Below, piece by piece: positions 52,311-60,821 of a stretch of DNA of 64,000 bases (the first letter of the stretch is position 1; each line of letters begins with the position of its first letter). The stretch lies in contig CABKML010000001.1 of assembly GCA_902373515.1 (NCBI GenBank), forward strand, positions 1 through 64,000, read 5' to 3'. This stretch comes from an uncultured Eubacteriales bacterium. GTDB lineage: Bacteria > Bacillota > Clostridia > Saccharofermentanales > Fastidiosipilaceae. The translations under genes were made by a program, and so were the position numbers. The notes beneath the pieces were generated by a model that had not been told where the DNA came from, made no database searches, and worked only from the letters and a program-made list of their open reading frames with translations.

Positions 52311-53324
52311 TTAATATAAACTTCCGCTATTTACTACAGGTTGCGCGTCATGATTGCCGCACAAAACGACTAATAAGTTGGAAACCATCGCCGCCTTCCG
52401 TTCATTATCCAATTCTACCATTTTATTCTTGTTAAGTTCATTCAAAGCCATCTCCACCATACCGACTGCACCCTCAACAATCAACTTCCTGGCAGCAATA
52501 ACGGCACCTGCCTGCTGACGTTGTAACATAACTTGGGCAATTTCCGGGGCATAAGCCAGATAAGTAATTCGCGCTTCCAAAATTTTCAAGCCGGCATCTT
52601 TGACCTTTGCTTGAATCTCGTCTTTAATTTTCTCAGCTACAATTTCACTCGAGCCGCGCAAACTACCGTCATCGCTCACGCCATCCCCGGTGGTATCAAC
52701 GCCTTCAGCTACATCATATGGGTAAATTCGCACAACATTTCTCACCGCACTGTCACATTGCAAGGACAAATATTCCTTATAATTTTCCACATTGAAAACA
52801 GCCTTTGCCGTATCTTCCACTTGCCAGATAACTGCAACCCCGATCTCGATCGGATTGCCCAAACAATCATTTATTTTCTGACGGGAATTATTCAAAGTCA
52901 AACGTTTCAAAGAAATTTTATTCCCCTGCTCACCGGCTGCCACTTCCGTTTTTTCCTTCTTTTCATTAACATCGCCACTTTGATTCAATTTCGTTAAAGC
53001 TGCCGGATTGAAAGGTGAACAGAAGGGATTCAGCCAGTAATAGCCCGCCTCTTTGATTGTACCCTTGTAATCGCCGAACAAGGTAAGCACAACTGCTTCC
53101 TGCGGTCTCAATGAAACAAAGCCGCAAGCGACAATAACCGTAGCCACCAGCAAAATCACGGAAGCTATCACATATACTGTTTCTTTCCAAGTCCAAAGCG
53201 CATTAACACCGACTTGTGAGCTGATGATTTTAGCAATCAGCAATATTGCGCATATTAACAAAAGTACATTGAGCAACAGCACAAAAATGCCGTTTTTCTT
53301 CAAGTGCAAAACTTTTTCTTCCAT
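52311..53324 (-). CDS. SPFH/Band 7 membrane protein
   Basis: A 337-residue member of the stomatin/prohibitin/flotillin/HflK superfamily. Two membrane helices (about residues 12-32 and 48-70) are followed by the Band 7 domain, recognisable in VSLRPQEAVVLTLFGDYKGT, GYYWLNPF, IEIGVAVIWQVEDTAKAVFNVENY and ARITYLAYAPEIAQVMLQRQQA. The C-terminus is helical. These proteins form large cage-like assemblies that organise membrane domains or proteases; the partner is unknown here. Shine-Dalgarno AGAGG; promoter and operator candidate at 53380-53420. Confidence 0.9.
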   Translation of the reverse strand: MEEKVLHLKKNGIFVLLLNVLLLICAILLIAKIISSQVGVNALWTWKETVYVIASVILLVATVIVACGFVSLRPQEAVVLTLFGDYKGTIKEAGYYWLNPFCSPFNPAALTKLNQSGDVNEKKEKTEVAAGEQGNKISLKRLTLNNSRQKINDCLGNPIEIGVAVIWQVEDTAKAVFNVENYKEYLSLQCDSAVRNVVRIYPYDVAEGVDTTGDGVSDDGSLRGSSEIVAEKIKDEIQAKVKDAGLKILEARITYLAYAPEIAQVMLQRQQAGAVIAARKLIVEGAVGMVEMALNELNKNKMVELDNERKAAMVSNLLVVLCGNHDAQPVVNSGSLY

Positions 53325-53379
53325 AAAAACCTCTAACCGGGAAAGAATACGGTCTAATTACCGTGCTCTCCGCTTTAAT

Positions 53380-53408
53380 CTTTATGATATCTATTTTATA
53401 TCATAAAG
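53380..53408 (-). promoter_or_regulatory. Palindromic operator candidate of the SPFH-RHH operon
   Basis: A perfect 11-bp inverted repeat, CTTTATGATAT (53380-53390) and ATATCATAAAG (53398-53408), spaced by seven bases. It straddles the -10 box, the right place for a repressor site. Confidence 0.6.
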
Positions 53409-53420
53409 TATTTTTGTCAA
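53393..53420 (-). promoter_or_regulatory. Promoter of the SPFH-RHH operon
   Basis: Leftward TTGACA (53420-53415, perfect), a 16-base spacer and TAAAAT (53398-53393), in the short gap after nth. Confidence 0.7.
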
Positions 53421-53461
53421 GTCTTGTCCAACCTGTCGCCGGGAGCCGAACAAAGACATTT

Positions 53462-54091
53462 CTACAAACGCTTGGCACATACGGAGGCCAAAACGCAGCG
53501 ACTGCATTCCGGCTTGCGGGCATGACAGACAGCACGGCCGTGCGTCACCATATAGTGCCCGTAATCGGACCAATGCTCCGGCTCAAGCAAAGCACATAAA
53601 TCTTTTTCAACCGTTACCGGGTCTTTGTGATCTGTCAGCCCCAGGCGATAACTCAAACGCAAATTATGCGTATCTACCACCATCCCCGGCTGCTTAAAGC
53701 CGTCACTTAAAACTAAATTGGCCACCTTACGCCCGACACCGGGCAAAGTCAGCAAATCCTCCATATTATCCGGTACTTTTCCCTGAAACTTCTCTATCAA
53801 AACCGTGGCTGTCTGCTTGATATGCGCCGCTTTGCTGCGAAACAGACCCAAAGATTTAATCCGCTGCGCAATTTCCGTCTCCGATACCTCGGCACAGGAG
53901 CCGGCATCCGGCAACAGCCGAAATAAGTCCTTACTCACGGCATTTACCCGCTCATCTTTACATTGAGCCGACAAAATCCCCATGATTAAAAGGTGCCAAG
54001 TATCCCCTTGAAAATCAAGGCCGCAAAACACCGGCCCGTAAGTTTTTTGCAAGCAGGCGAGACAATAATGTGCCAATTCTTTCTTTGTCAT
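53462..54091 (-). CDS. nth: Endonuclease III
   Basis: A 209-residue base-excision glycosylase/AP lyase for oxidised pyrimidines. The helix-hairpin-helix LLTLPGVGRKVANLVL carries the catalytic lysine (RK, about residue 112), and the catalytic aspartate lies in VVDTHNLRL (about residue 130). The iron-sulfur cluster ligands are C-x6-C-x2-C-x5-C at the C-terminus (CHARKPECSRCVLASVC). Start ATG 54091 follows AGGAG by seven bases; ATG 54115 is less well placed. It follows the histidine kinase gene by about 25 bases and may belong to its operon. Confidence 0.96.
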   Translation of the reverse strand: MTKKELAHYCLACLQKTYGPVFCGLDFQGDTWHLLIMGILSAQCKDERVNAVSKDLFRLLPDAGSCAEVSETEIAQRIKSLGLFRSKAAHIKQTATVLIEKFQGKVPDNMEDLLTLPGVGRKVANLVLSDGFKQPGMVVDTHNLRLSYRLGLTDHKDPVTVEKDLCALLEPEHWSDYGHYMVTHGRAVCHARKPECSRCVLASVCAKRL

Positions 54092-54116
54092 ATAATGCTC
54101 CTGTCCGACCGCCATC

Positions 54117-55685
54117 TTAAGCCAAAGGCAAAGTAAACTTGAAGCAGGCGCCGCCCAAACTGCCGTTTTGCGCGGAAATAGTTTGACCGTGAGCCGACAA
54201 AATAGTCTTACAAATAAACAAACCCAAGCCCGAACCGCTTCTGCCTGTACGCGAACGATCAGCTTTGTAGAAACGGTCGAAAACCAAATTCAATTCATTA
54301 TCCGGGATACCCGGGCCGCTGTCGGCTACCTGGACCTGAACAAAACGTTTTTGGCCCTTAGGCAAAATGGTACTGATGCTGATAATCCCGCTTTCAGGCG
54401 TAAACTTGACGGCATTATTCAGCAAATTCTGCAAGACCCGCTGTAATTGTTCCCGATCGCCGACAACTTTAATGCCGTTACCTTCTTTAGTTGCTAAATC
54501 GGTTTGGATGGTCAATTTTTTCTCATTAATTTGTATTTCCTGTGATAAAATAACTTCTTTAATTAAGCTGTTAATATCAAATTCGCCGAAATTGTACTGG
54601 ACTTTATTATTTTCCAGCTGGATAACCGTATTAATTTCGCCCACCAACTTAACCATGCGGGCGCACTCGCTCTTAACAATTTTCAGATAATGTTCATGTT
54701 GCTCCGGCGTAATCACACCGTCCAGCATCCCGCTGACAAAACCGTTAATTGAAGTTAAAGGGGTTTTCAAGTCGTGCGAAATGGAAGCGATAAAATCACG
54801 TTGTTGCGAATTGTTATGCTCCAATTGCTCAATCATCTGATTGAACGTCATGATCAAATTGCTCAAATCATCCCGCTCGTACTCGTCCTCATTCTTAGCG
54901 CTCATATACTCGGGCAAATTAACCCGGGTTTCAAAATCCCCCAAAGCTACGGCATGCGCTGCTGCCGCTAAAGCCCGCATCGGTCTTGAAAGCTGATGAA
55001 TAAAAGCAAAAATTACAATCAAAGCAACAATAATGGCAATAATCAGTGTAATTAACCAACCGTTAATCAGATACAGGGTAACATCCTGCCAAAAATCGGT
55101 GCGTTGGTGAATTTGCAATATGCCCAGATTGGAACCGTAGTAATTGTAAATAGGCTTGACCGTACTCAGCCACTTGCCCTTTTCCCCTTTGAACAGGCCG
55201 CCGTAACCGTTATCGAAATTCGCTCCCTGTAAAGTAAGCTCCGCTCCGCTTTGTTTATGCGGCAAAATATAATTATGGCTGTTCAAAGAGCGGCTCAAGG
55301 AAGTTTTAAGAGTTTCGGGCATATCGGACATGAAGCGAATTTCCCCGCTGCCGTCAATCAACCAGACGTAGCTGTTATTGGTCGTCGCGGCTACAATTTT
55401 CAGCCGATCAATAATTTTGTCCTTAATCCGATAAAGGTCGCTGACCTGATAAATGTGTTCATCTACACATAAATCTTCAAAGCTTTGCGCCGCCTTCTGC
55501 ATTTCACTCAAGCGGGTGCGGTTGATTGACGTAGCAAGAATATTATAGTAGCTCAGGGTAAGCAGGACAAAGCCCAAAAGGAAAGTTAAACACATCAGCA
55601 ATCCCGTTTTGGTGTATAAATTAAAGAAGCGATGATATGCACCATCGCTCATTTTTGTCAATCTCTGACCTCTAAGCCACGCCAT
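54117..55685 (-). CDS. Membrane sensor histidine kinase
   Basis: A 522-residue kinase. Membrane helix 1 is at about residues 30-52, followed by an extracellular sensor of about 150 residues (CACHE-like by length), membrane helix 2 (about 208-232) and a HAMP domain. The H-box is FIASISHDLKTPLTSINGF (phospho-His near residue 305), the N-box LLNNAVKF, the G1 box DSGPGIP and the G2 box GSGLGLFI. It phosphorylates the regulator encoded just upstream (11 bases apart). Signal and target genes are unknown; wall stress would be a guess only. Confidence 0.93.
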   Translation of the reverse strand: MAWLRGQRLTKMSDGAYHRFFNLYTKTGLLMCLTFLLGFVLLTLSYYNILATSINRTRLSEMQKAAQSFEDLCVDEHIYQVSDLYRIKDKIIDRLKIVAATTNNSYVWLIDGSGEIRFMSDMPETLKTSLSRSLNSHNYILPHKQSGAELTLQGANFDNGYGGLFKGEKGKWLSTVKPIYNYYGSNLGILQIHQRTDFWQDVTLYLINGWLITLIIAIIVALIVIFAFIHQLSRPMRALAAAAHAVALGDFETRVNLPEYMSAKNEDEYERDDLSNLIMTFNQMIEQLEHNNSQQRDFIASISHDLKTPLTSINGFVSGMLDGVITPEQHEHYLKIVKSECARMVKLVGEINTVIQLENNKVQYNFGEFDINSLIKEVILSQEIQINEKKLTIQTDLATKEGNGIKVVGDREQLQRVLQNLLNNAVKFTPESGIISISTILPKGQKRFVQVQVADSGPGIPDNELNLVFDRFYKADRSRTGRSGSGLGLFICKTILSAHGQTISAQNGSLGGACFKFTLPLA

Positions 55686-55695
55686 AAATGCCTAC

Positions 55696-56415
55696 TTACA
55701 AATTATTAACTTCAAATTTGTAACCGACACCCCAGACAGTCTTGATCTGCCATTCGGTCGAACCGCCGGTTGATTCAATTCTTTCACGAATTCTCTTAAC
55801 ATGGACATCAACCGTTCTTGACTCACCGAAGAAGTCGTAACCCCAGACTTGACCCAACAGCTGCTCTCTTGTAAAGACACGATTGGGATGTGTAGCCAAG
55901 AAGAATAATAATTCCAATTCTTTCGGCGGCATATCCAACTCCACGCCGTTGACAATAGCTGTATAACTCAGTTTATCGACGAGGAAATTGTGATAAGTAA
56001 CTTTCTCATCACTTTGCGGCTTAACTTCAACCGGCGCATTGCTGCGACGCAGAACAGCTTTCACGCGCGCCATAAACTCCTGCGCATCGAAAGGTTTGGA
56101 AATATAATCATCCGCGCCCAACTCCAAGCCGACGACCTTATCCAAAGTTTCGCTTCTGGCCGTCAACATGATAATCGGTACGGAACTGGTCTTTCTGATT
56201 TCACGACAAATATCATAGCCATCTTTACCGGGCAACATCAAATCCAAAATAACAATATCCGGTTTGTACTCCGTAAAAGCTGTATACGCCTCTATACCGT
56301 TATTTATTGTTTTGGCGGCAAAGCCGTCCTTACTGAAATATAAACGCAAAAGTTCGCAAATATTGGCATCATCATCAATAATCAACGCTCTTTTTACATA
56401 ACTGGCATCGTTCAT
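55696..56415 (-). CDS. OmpR/PhoB-family response regulator
   Basis: A 239-residue two-domain regulator. The receiver domain has the acidic pocket DDD (14-16), phospho-acceptor D58 in IVILDLMLPGKDG, T/S in MLTAR and lysine in ISKPF. The C-terminal winged helix ends with RTVDVHVKRIRERIE and the typical VWGVGYKF. Strong GGGAGG before ATG. It forms a pair with the kinase downstream, and follows nrdR by 17 bases, so it is probably transcribed from the nrdR promoter. Confidence 0.95.
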   Translation of the reverse strand: MNDASYVKRALIIDDDANICELLRLYFSKDGFAAKTINNGIEAYTAFTEYKPDIVILDLMLPGKDGYDICREIRKTSSVPIIMLTARSETLDKVVGLELGADDYISKPFDAQEFMARVKAVLRRSNAPVEVKPQSDEKVTYHNFLVDKLSYTAIVNGVELDMPPKELELLFFLATHPNRVFTREQLLGQVWGYDFFGESRTVDVHVKRIRERIESTGGSTEWQIKTVWGVGYKFEVNNL

Positions 56416-56432
56416 AAAATTCCTCCCTCTGC

Positions 56433-56906
56433 TTATGTCGGATTTTCTTTCTTCTTGTTATCGTACAAACTGCCCAAAATCTGTTGAAAGCCCTCCAAGT
56501 CGGTAAATTGCCGGTATACCGAAGCAAAACGCACATAAGCAACTTCATCCATATCTTTCAAACTGTCCATAACCATTTCCCCGATGGTCCGGCTGGGGAT
56601 TTCCCGTTTCAACAGGTTGTGCAACTGTCCTTCTATATTATCCACCATCTGACTGATATCTTCGGCACTTATCGGGCGCTTGCTACAAGACTTTAACACA
56701 CTATTCATCAATTTATCACGATCAAAAGGTTCCCTTGTGCCGTCTTTTTTGACGACAATCAAAGGTAAATACTCCAATTTTTCATAAGTTGTAAAGCGTC
56801 GTTTGCAGTTATTGCATTCACGACGGCGGCGAATAACCGACCCGTCCTCCATTGGCCGGGAATCAATCACTCTGTCATCATCTACCTTACAAGCCGGACA
56901 GCGCAT
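56433..56906 (-). CDS. nrdR: Transcriptional repressor NrdR
   Basis: A 157-residue NrdR. The zinc ribbon at the N-terminus has CPAC (3-6) and CNNC (31-34), with [16 protein letters not shown] between, and an ATP-cone follows (about residues 49-139, [16 protein letters not shown]). It senses ATP/dATP and represses ribonucleotide reductase genes, which are not in this window; no NrdR-box pair is recognised here. GAGG precedes the ATG. First gene of the run nrdR, regulator, kinase, nth. NrdR next to ftsZ is common in Clostridia. Confidence 0.97.
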   Translation of the reverse strand: MRCPACKVDDDRVIDSRPMEDGSVIRRRRECNNCKRRFTTYEKLEYLPLIVVKKDGTREPFDRDKLMNSVLKSCSKRPISAEDISQMVDNIEGQLHNLLKREIPSRTIGEMVMDSLKDMDEVAYVRFASVYRQFTDLEGFQQILGSLYDNKKKENPT

Positions 56907-56924
56907 GTTATCTTCCTCTTCATA

Positions 56925-56953
56925 ATCATAATTATCAGTTTGCCGTTAAACAA
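56925..56953 (-). promoter_or_regulatory. Promoter of the nrdR operon
   Basis: Leftward TTGTTT (56953-56948), a 17-base spacer and TATGAT (56930-56925). The -35 shares bases with the T-run of the ftsZ terminator. Confidence 0.6.
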
Positions 56954-56989
56954 AAAGGTGCCGACAGCTGCAAAAGCCTCAGCACCTTT
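56950..56989 (-). terminator. Terminator of ftsZ
   Basis: AAAGGTGC (56954-56961) pairs with GCACCTTT (56982-56989), with a 20-base loop, followed on the minus strand by TTGTTT. Confidence 0.72.
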
Positions 56990-57027
56990 ATCAAGTTTCA
57001 AACTATTGCAACGGCAGACTGCTGAGT

Positions 57028-58365
57028 TTATTCTTCCGTTCCTTCATCGTCGGCATAGAACCACGGCAAAATTCTGCCGCTCTTCTCGTGTTTCTCAGTC
57101 TGTTCTCTCTTATTGTTCGTCGTCTGTGTCTGACTGCGCAAAGGTGACGTGTTGCCGATCTTAGGCAAAGGACGTTCATAAGCGCTGCGGCTGTCCTGAT
57201 AAGAATTGCTTAAATTATTCTGCGCATAAGCCGAACGACGGGTTGTTGTCTGTCCGAGACTCTCGTTGCCTGTCAGGAAGCTCGGCAAAGCTGCAGAATT
57301 TTCCGCCGGTTTATTTCTGTTCATGGATGCCGTTGAGGCGGTATTACTTTTTTTCATAAAAGACAAATCACGTTGGTTGGCAGCTGTAAGCGGTTGATTG
57401 TCACGCTTACGATTATCATCACCGAAACATGTAGCAATTAAAGTCACGGCAACTTCATCACCCATACTTTCATCGACAGCCATACCGAAAATAACGTTAG
57501 CTTCAGGTGCAACCGCGTCACGGACCATGGAAGCGGCCTTATTGACTTCTTTCAGCTTCAAGTCTTTATTGCCGGTAAAGTTGAGCAGGATCTGACCTGC
57601 ACCCTCAATAGATGTTTCCAGCAGCGGACTGTTCATAGCGAAATTAATCGCCTCTTCCATGCGGTTCTCGCCGGAAGCTTTACCGATACCCAAGTGACAA
57701 ATGCCGGCATCGGTCATCACGCACTTGATATCATTCATATCGAGATTCACCATACCCGGACGGGTAATCAAATCTGATATACCAAGGACGCCGCTTTCCA
57801 GAACTTCATCCGCCATTTTGAAAGCGTCAACCATAGTTGTATCTTCTTCGCTGATTTCCAATAACTTATCGTTCGGTACGACAATCAAGGAATCAACATA
57901 TTGTTCCAATTCATGAATACCTGCTTCGGCATTCATCATTCTTTTAGCACCTTCGAAGCGGAAAGGACGGGTGACTACGCCGACTGTTAATATTCCCATC
58001 TCTCTGGCAATCTGAGCAATTACAGGTGCTGCTCCGGTTCCCGTGCCGCCGCCCATACCGGCAGTAATGAAAACCATATCGGCGCCTTCAAGTTTGTCGG
58101 CAATCTCTTCTTTCGATTCTTCCGCCGCCTTGGCTCCGATTTCCGGGTTAGCGCCTGCGCCCAGTCCTCTGGTAATCTTCTCGCCGATAACAATTTTACC
58201 GTCGGCGTCAATCGTATCTATAGCCTGTGAATCCGTATTGACAGCAATATATTCCACGCCGTCAGCAGGATCAATTATCATACGACTTAAAGCATTACAA
58301 CCGCCGCCGCCTACACCAATAACTTTAATCGAAGCATAGTTCGATTTATCCATTGCCATGTTCAT
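57028..58365 (-). CDS. ftsZ: Cell division protein FtsZ
   Basis: A 445-residue tubulin-like GTPase that forms the division ring. Seen: [13 protein letters not shown] (about residues 17-29), the tubulin signature [14 protein letters not shown] (about 105-118), T7 loop [13 protein letters not shown], then a variable Asn/Ser/Arg-rich linker (about 320-425) and a C-terminal peptide [13 protein letters not shown] close to the conserved FtsA/ZapA-binding tail. GAGG precedes ATG. Own promoter candidate at 58452-58480 and terminator behind. No ftsA is seen next to it. Confidence 0.98.
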   Translation of the reverse strand: MNMAMDKSNYASIKVIGVGGGGCNALSRMIIDPADGVEYIAVNTDSQAIDTIDADGKIVIGEKITRGLGAGANPEIGAKAAEESKEEIADKLEGADMVFITAGMGGGTGTGAAPVIAQIAREMGILTVGVVTRPFRFEGAKRMMNAEAGIHELEQYVDSLIVVPNDKLLEISEEDTTMVDAFKMADEVLESGVLGISDLITRPGMVNLDMNDIKCVMTDAGICHLGIGKASGENRMEEAINFAMNSPLLETSIEGAGQILLNFTGNKDLKLKEVNKAASMVRDAVAPEANVIFGMAVDESMGDEVAVTLIATCFGDDNRKRDNQPLTAANQRDLSFMKKSNTASTASMNRNKPAENSAALPSFLTGNESLGQTTTRRSAYAQNNLSNSYQDSRSAYERPLPKIGNTSPLRSQTQTTNNKREQTEKHEKSGRILPWFYADDEGTEE

Positions 58366-58451
58366 TCGCTACCTCAAATCACACAATAGTTGCTTTAACA
58401 ACGGGTACTTAGTCCTATCGTATCTTAAGTCTACCCTCAAACTATTTATAA

Positions 58452-58480
58452 ATAATACACTATGTAGTATTTGTAAACAA
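58452..58480 (-). promoter_or_regulatory. Promoter candidate of ftsZ
   Basis: Leftward TTGTTT (58480-58475), a 17-base spacer and TATTAT (58457-58452) in the AT-rich gap between ftsQ and ftsZ, about 87 bases before the ATG. Confidence 0.45.
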
Positions 58481-58580
58481 GTTTTATTGTTCGCTTTTTT
58501 ACATGCTGTTTACAGCCTATGCAAAAGGATCTACCTCTCTATTATATTACATTTTAATTACATTTGTCTGCTTTTTTTCC

Positions 58581-60449
58581 TCAGTCTCCGACTTTTTTCT
58601 TGAACGACTTCACCACAATATCTTTCCAGGTCCAAGCGGAATTATCCCAAGGTTCAGCCTTTAATTTTCCTTTTTGCGCAGCAGTCTCAGTTTCATTATC
58701 TTTGGCTTTAACAAACACTTTTTGCGTGCCGGTCAAATCCAAATATCCGTGGCCTAAATTAGATAGAGCTCCCGCCTGTTTCGTATTGCGCAGCCAATAA
58801 ATCAAATTAGCATAATTACCGATGTTATTGCCGACATGGACAGTCAAATCATCATACCGGTCATCCGCCGTCGATGCTGCGGCAGGTTCCGGCTTGCTTG
58901 CTTCTTCCGCCCGCACTTTAGTTGAATCTTCAGCTTGTCCCGACGCCGCCGGCTGATTTTTCGGAAAGCTGAAATCAAGCCATAAAGAAGCGTCCGGCAT
59001 CAGATTGACGGAAGTCAGGCAGGGCATCAGTCTCTGCCGGTCGCTGCTGTCGGAATCTGAGCGCATCAAGCTATCGATAAAGACCAAAGCGTTGGCAAAG
59101 CGGCGGTCATTTATTTGGTCAAACAGACTGTTAACCTGAATAACTGAAGTATCCAAACCTTTAATCAAAGGTACATTCTTATTCGGTTCACCCATTTCAA
59201 TGGCCAGAATTCTGCCGTTTTTATCAAGGCCGGCATAGCCTCCGGGAATTTTTATGTAGGCAATTTCCGTGCTTTCCTGCAAATTAACAACAAGTTTTGC
59301 CGGAAGTGCCACTTTACATTCGGCGGCGGCAACAATCGGATAATGTTCCTGCAGCTGTAATTCCAGTTTATGGTTACGTCCCTGCAAAAGCTGCCACAAA
59401 TTGCCGTTGATAAGGGTAATTAAATGCCGTCCTTTTTGTTTTCCAAGTAACGAATTGATCTCCCGGGCAGTCAAATTACGATTGCCGTGGATTTCAACTT
59501 CCTGCAGGTAAAATTGCGGTAACAGAGCGACGAGAGACAAAATTATGCCGGCGATTAAAATGATGATTGCAGCGCTGATACGCAATTTACGGAAATAATC
59601 ACCGAATTTGTGCCAGGCGCCTTGAATCTGCCGTATGCCGCTGAGTTCCTGTCTTTTGCGTTTATAGGCAAAGCGATGCTTAAGTAGCTGTAATTTTCGT
59701 CTGTTTCTCAGTTGTTGCCTTAAACGTCTGCGTCTGTTTGCACTTAGAACAATGGAGCTCTCTGCTGCCGGCAAAGCTGCCGTGCTTTCGCCATTTATAC
59801 TTAAATCTCTGCCGTTATGCAACAAATCGGCATAAGCGGCGCTTATTTGTTCATCCGTTATCTTGCGATAAGCTTTTACCTGCATAATGCGCAAGCGCCG
59901 ACCGGCAGTAGTGATCAATCGCCGCGCCAGCTGCAATTTTTCCCGTGCTTCTGCCGGGTTTACCGGTTCGCTGCAGGATTTAAGGCGTAGAATTTTTTTT
60001 GGGCTGCAAGGCAATAATTTCAGGCGCCGACATAATTGCAGCCGTTCTTCTTCATTGTCCGGGATAACAAATGCCGCTATTTTATCAGCTACGCTCGCCG
60101 TCGGCTGTTCATTAAGGGCAGCTGCCAAAGTGCCGCCGACAGCTTGTTGCTTTTTGTCTTTCTTCTTCGCTCTTTCCTGCAAAACTTTGCGCAAATGAGC
60201 AATTTGTTCCGTCCGGCTTGATTCAGCCTTGCCCGTGGCGGAAGTTTGCGGTATTTCGTCGGCGTTGGTTGAGACAAAGTTTTTATCCGGCGCAGTTTCT
60301 GCCAACGGTACAATGGTTCTAAGAGCTTCCGTAAGTGGCAATTTCCTCGATTTTCCGTCTTCAGACGCAACGGTAGGCACCAGACGCCGACTCTCAGCGT
60401 CCGTCAATTTGCGTACCGTAAAATTAGCTGCATGCTGATTTTTCTTCAT
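58581..60449 (-). CDS. ftsQ: Cell division protein FtsQ/DivIB with long N-terminal region
   Basis: A 622-residue bitopic division protein. A cytoplasmic, strongly basic N-terminal region of about 290 residues is followed by one membrane helix (IIILIAGIILSLVALL, about 295-312). The extracellular POTRA domain starts with FYLQEVEIHGNRNLTAREIN, and the beta domain follows with AECKVALPAKLVVNLQES. Family members in Bacillus are near 260 residues. The extra N-terminal part is rich in Arg/Lys/Leu helices. A weak GGGAG lies 15 bases ahead of ATG. ftsZ follows, and murG is encoded upstream on the same strand beyond a plus-strand gene. Confidence 0.9.
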   Translation of the reverse strand: MKKNQHAANFTVRKLTDAESRRLVPTVASEDGKSRKLPLTEALRTIVPLAETAPDKNFVSTNADEIPQTSATGKAESSRTEQIAHLRKVLQERAKKKDKKQQAVGGTLAAALNEQPTASVADKIAAFVIPDNEEERLQLCRRLKLLPCSPKKILRLKSCSEPVNPAEAREKLQLARRLITTAGRRLRIMQVKAYRKITDEQISAAYADLLHNGRDLSINGESTAALPAAESSIVLSANRRRRLRQQLRNRRKLQLLKHRFAYKRKRQELSGIRQIQGAWHKFGDYFRKLRISAAIIILIAGIILSLVALLPQFYLQEVEIHGNRNLTAREINSLLGKQKGRHLITLINGNLWQLLQGRNHKLELQLQEHYPIVAAAECKVALPAKLVVNLQESTEIAYIKIPGGYAGLDKNGRILAIEMGEPNKNVPLIKGLDTSVIQVNSLFDQINDRRFANALVFIDSLMRSDSDSSDRQRLMPCLTSVNLMPDASLWLDFSFPKNQPAASGQAEDSTKVRAEEASKPEPAAASTADDRYDDLTVHVGNNIGNYANLIYWLRNTKQAGALSNLGHGYLDLTGTQKVFVKAKDNETETAAQKGKLKAEPWDNSAWTWKDIVVKSFKKKVGD

Positions 60450-60821
60450 CTGAAATATTTATGTCTCCCCGAAATACTCGTTCTCTTATCTTTACTATGA
60501 TAACACTTGTACCTCAACAAAGGCAGTCGAAGGCTGACATTTTACAAAGGGTTTTTAGGGAAAATTCTTTTTGCTCTTTACAATTATTAAAAATCATCGT
60601 AATAGCGATCTTATTCCATCTTCTCGTCACACTAATACACAAAAGAGCAGTTGCACATTGTTATTTTTTTGCAGAACTTAACATTGTATTAACTTTATTT
60701 TTTATAGTAGGCAAAATATTGAAAATAATTAGTTTTTATCTCCTCTGTAATCTGAAAATATATATCGATTGTTTGCTCCGGCAAAGCAAAAGATTAAATT
60801 ATTTATCGGAAGGAATTCAGC
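60450..60821. other. AT-rich intergenic region between ftsQ and the CAP-protein gene
   Basis: About 370 bases without a gene between two divergent starts. It is AT-rich, mostly on the CAP-gene side. TTAACA (60678-60683) and TATAGT (60703-60708) are the nearest thing to a rightward promoter, but their spacing of 19 is poor. TTGAGG with TAAAGA is an equally weak leftward candidate (about 60495-60525). I claim neither. Confidence 0.5.
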
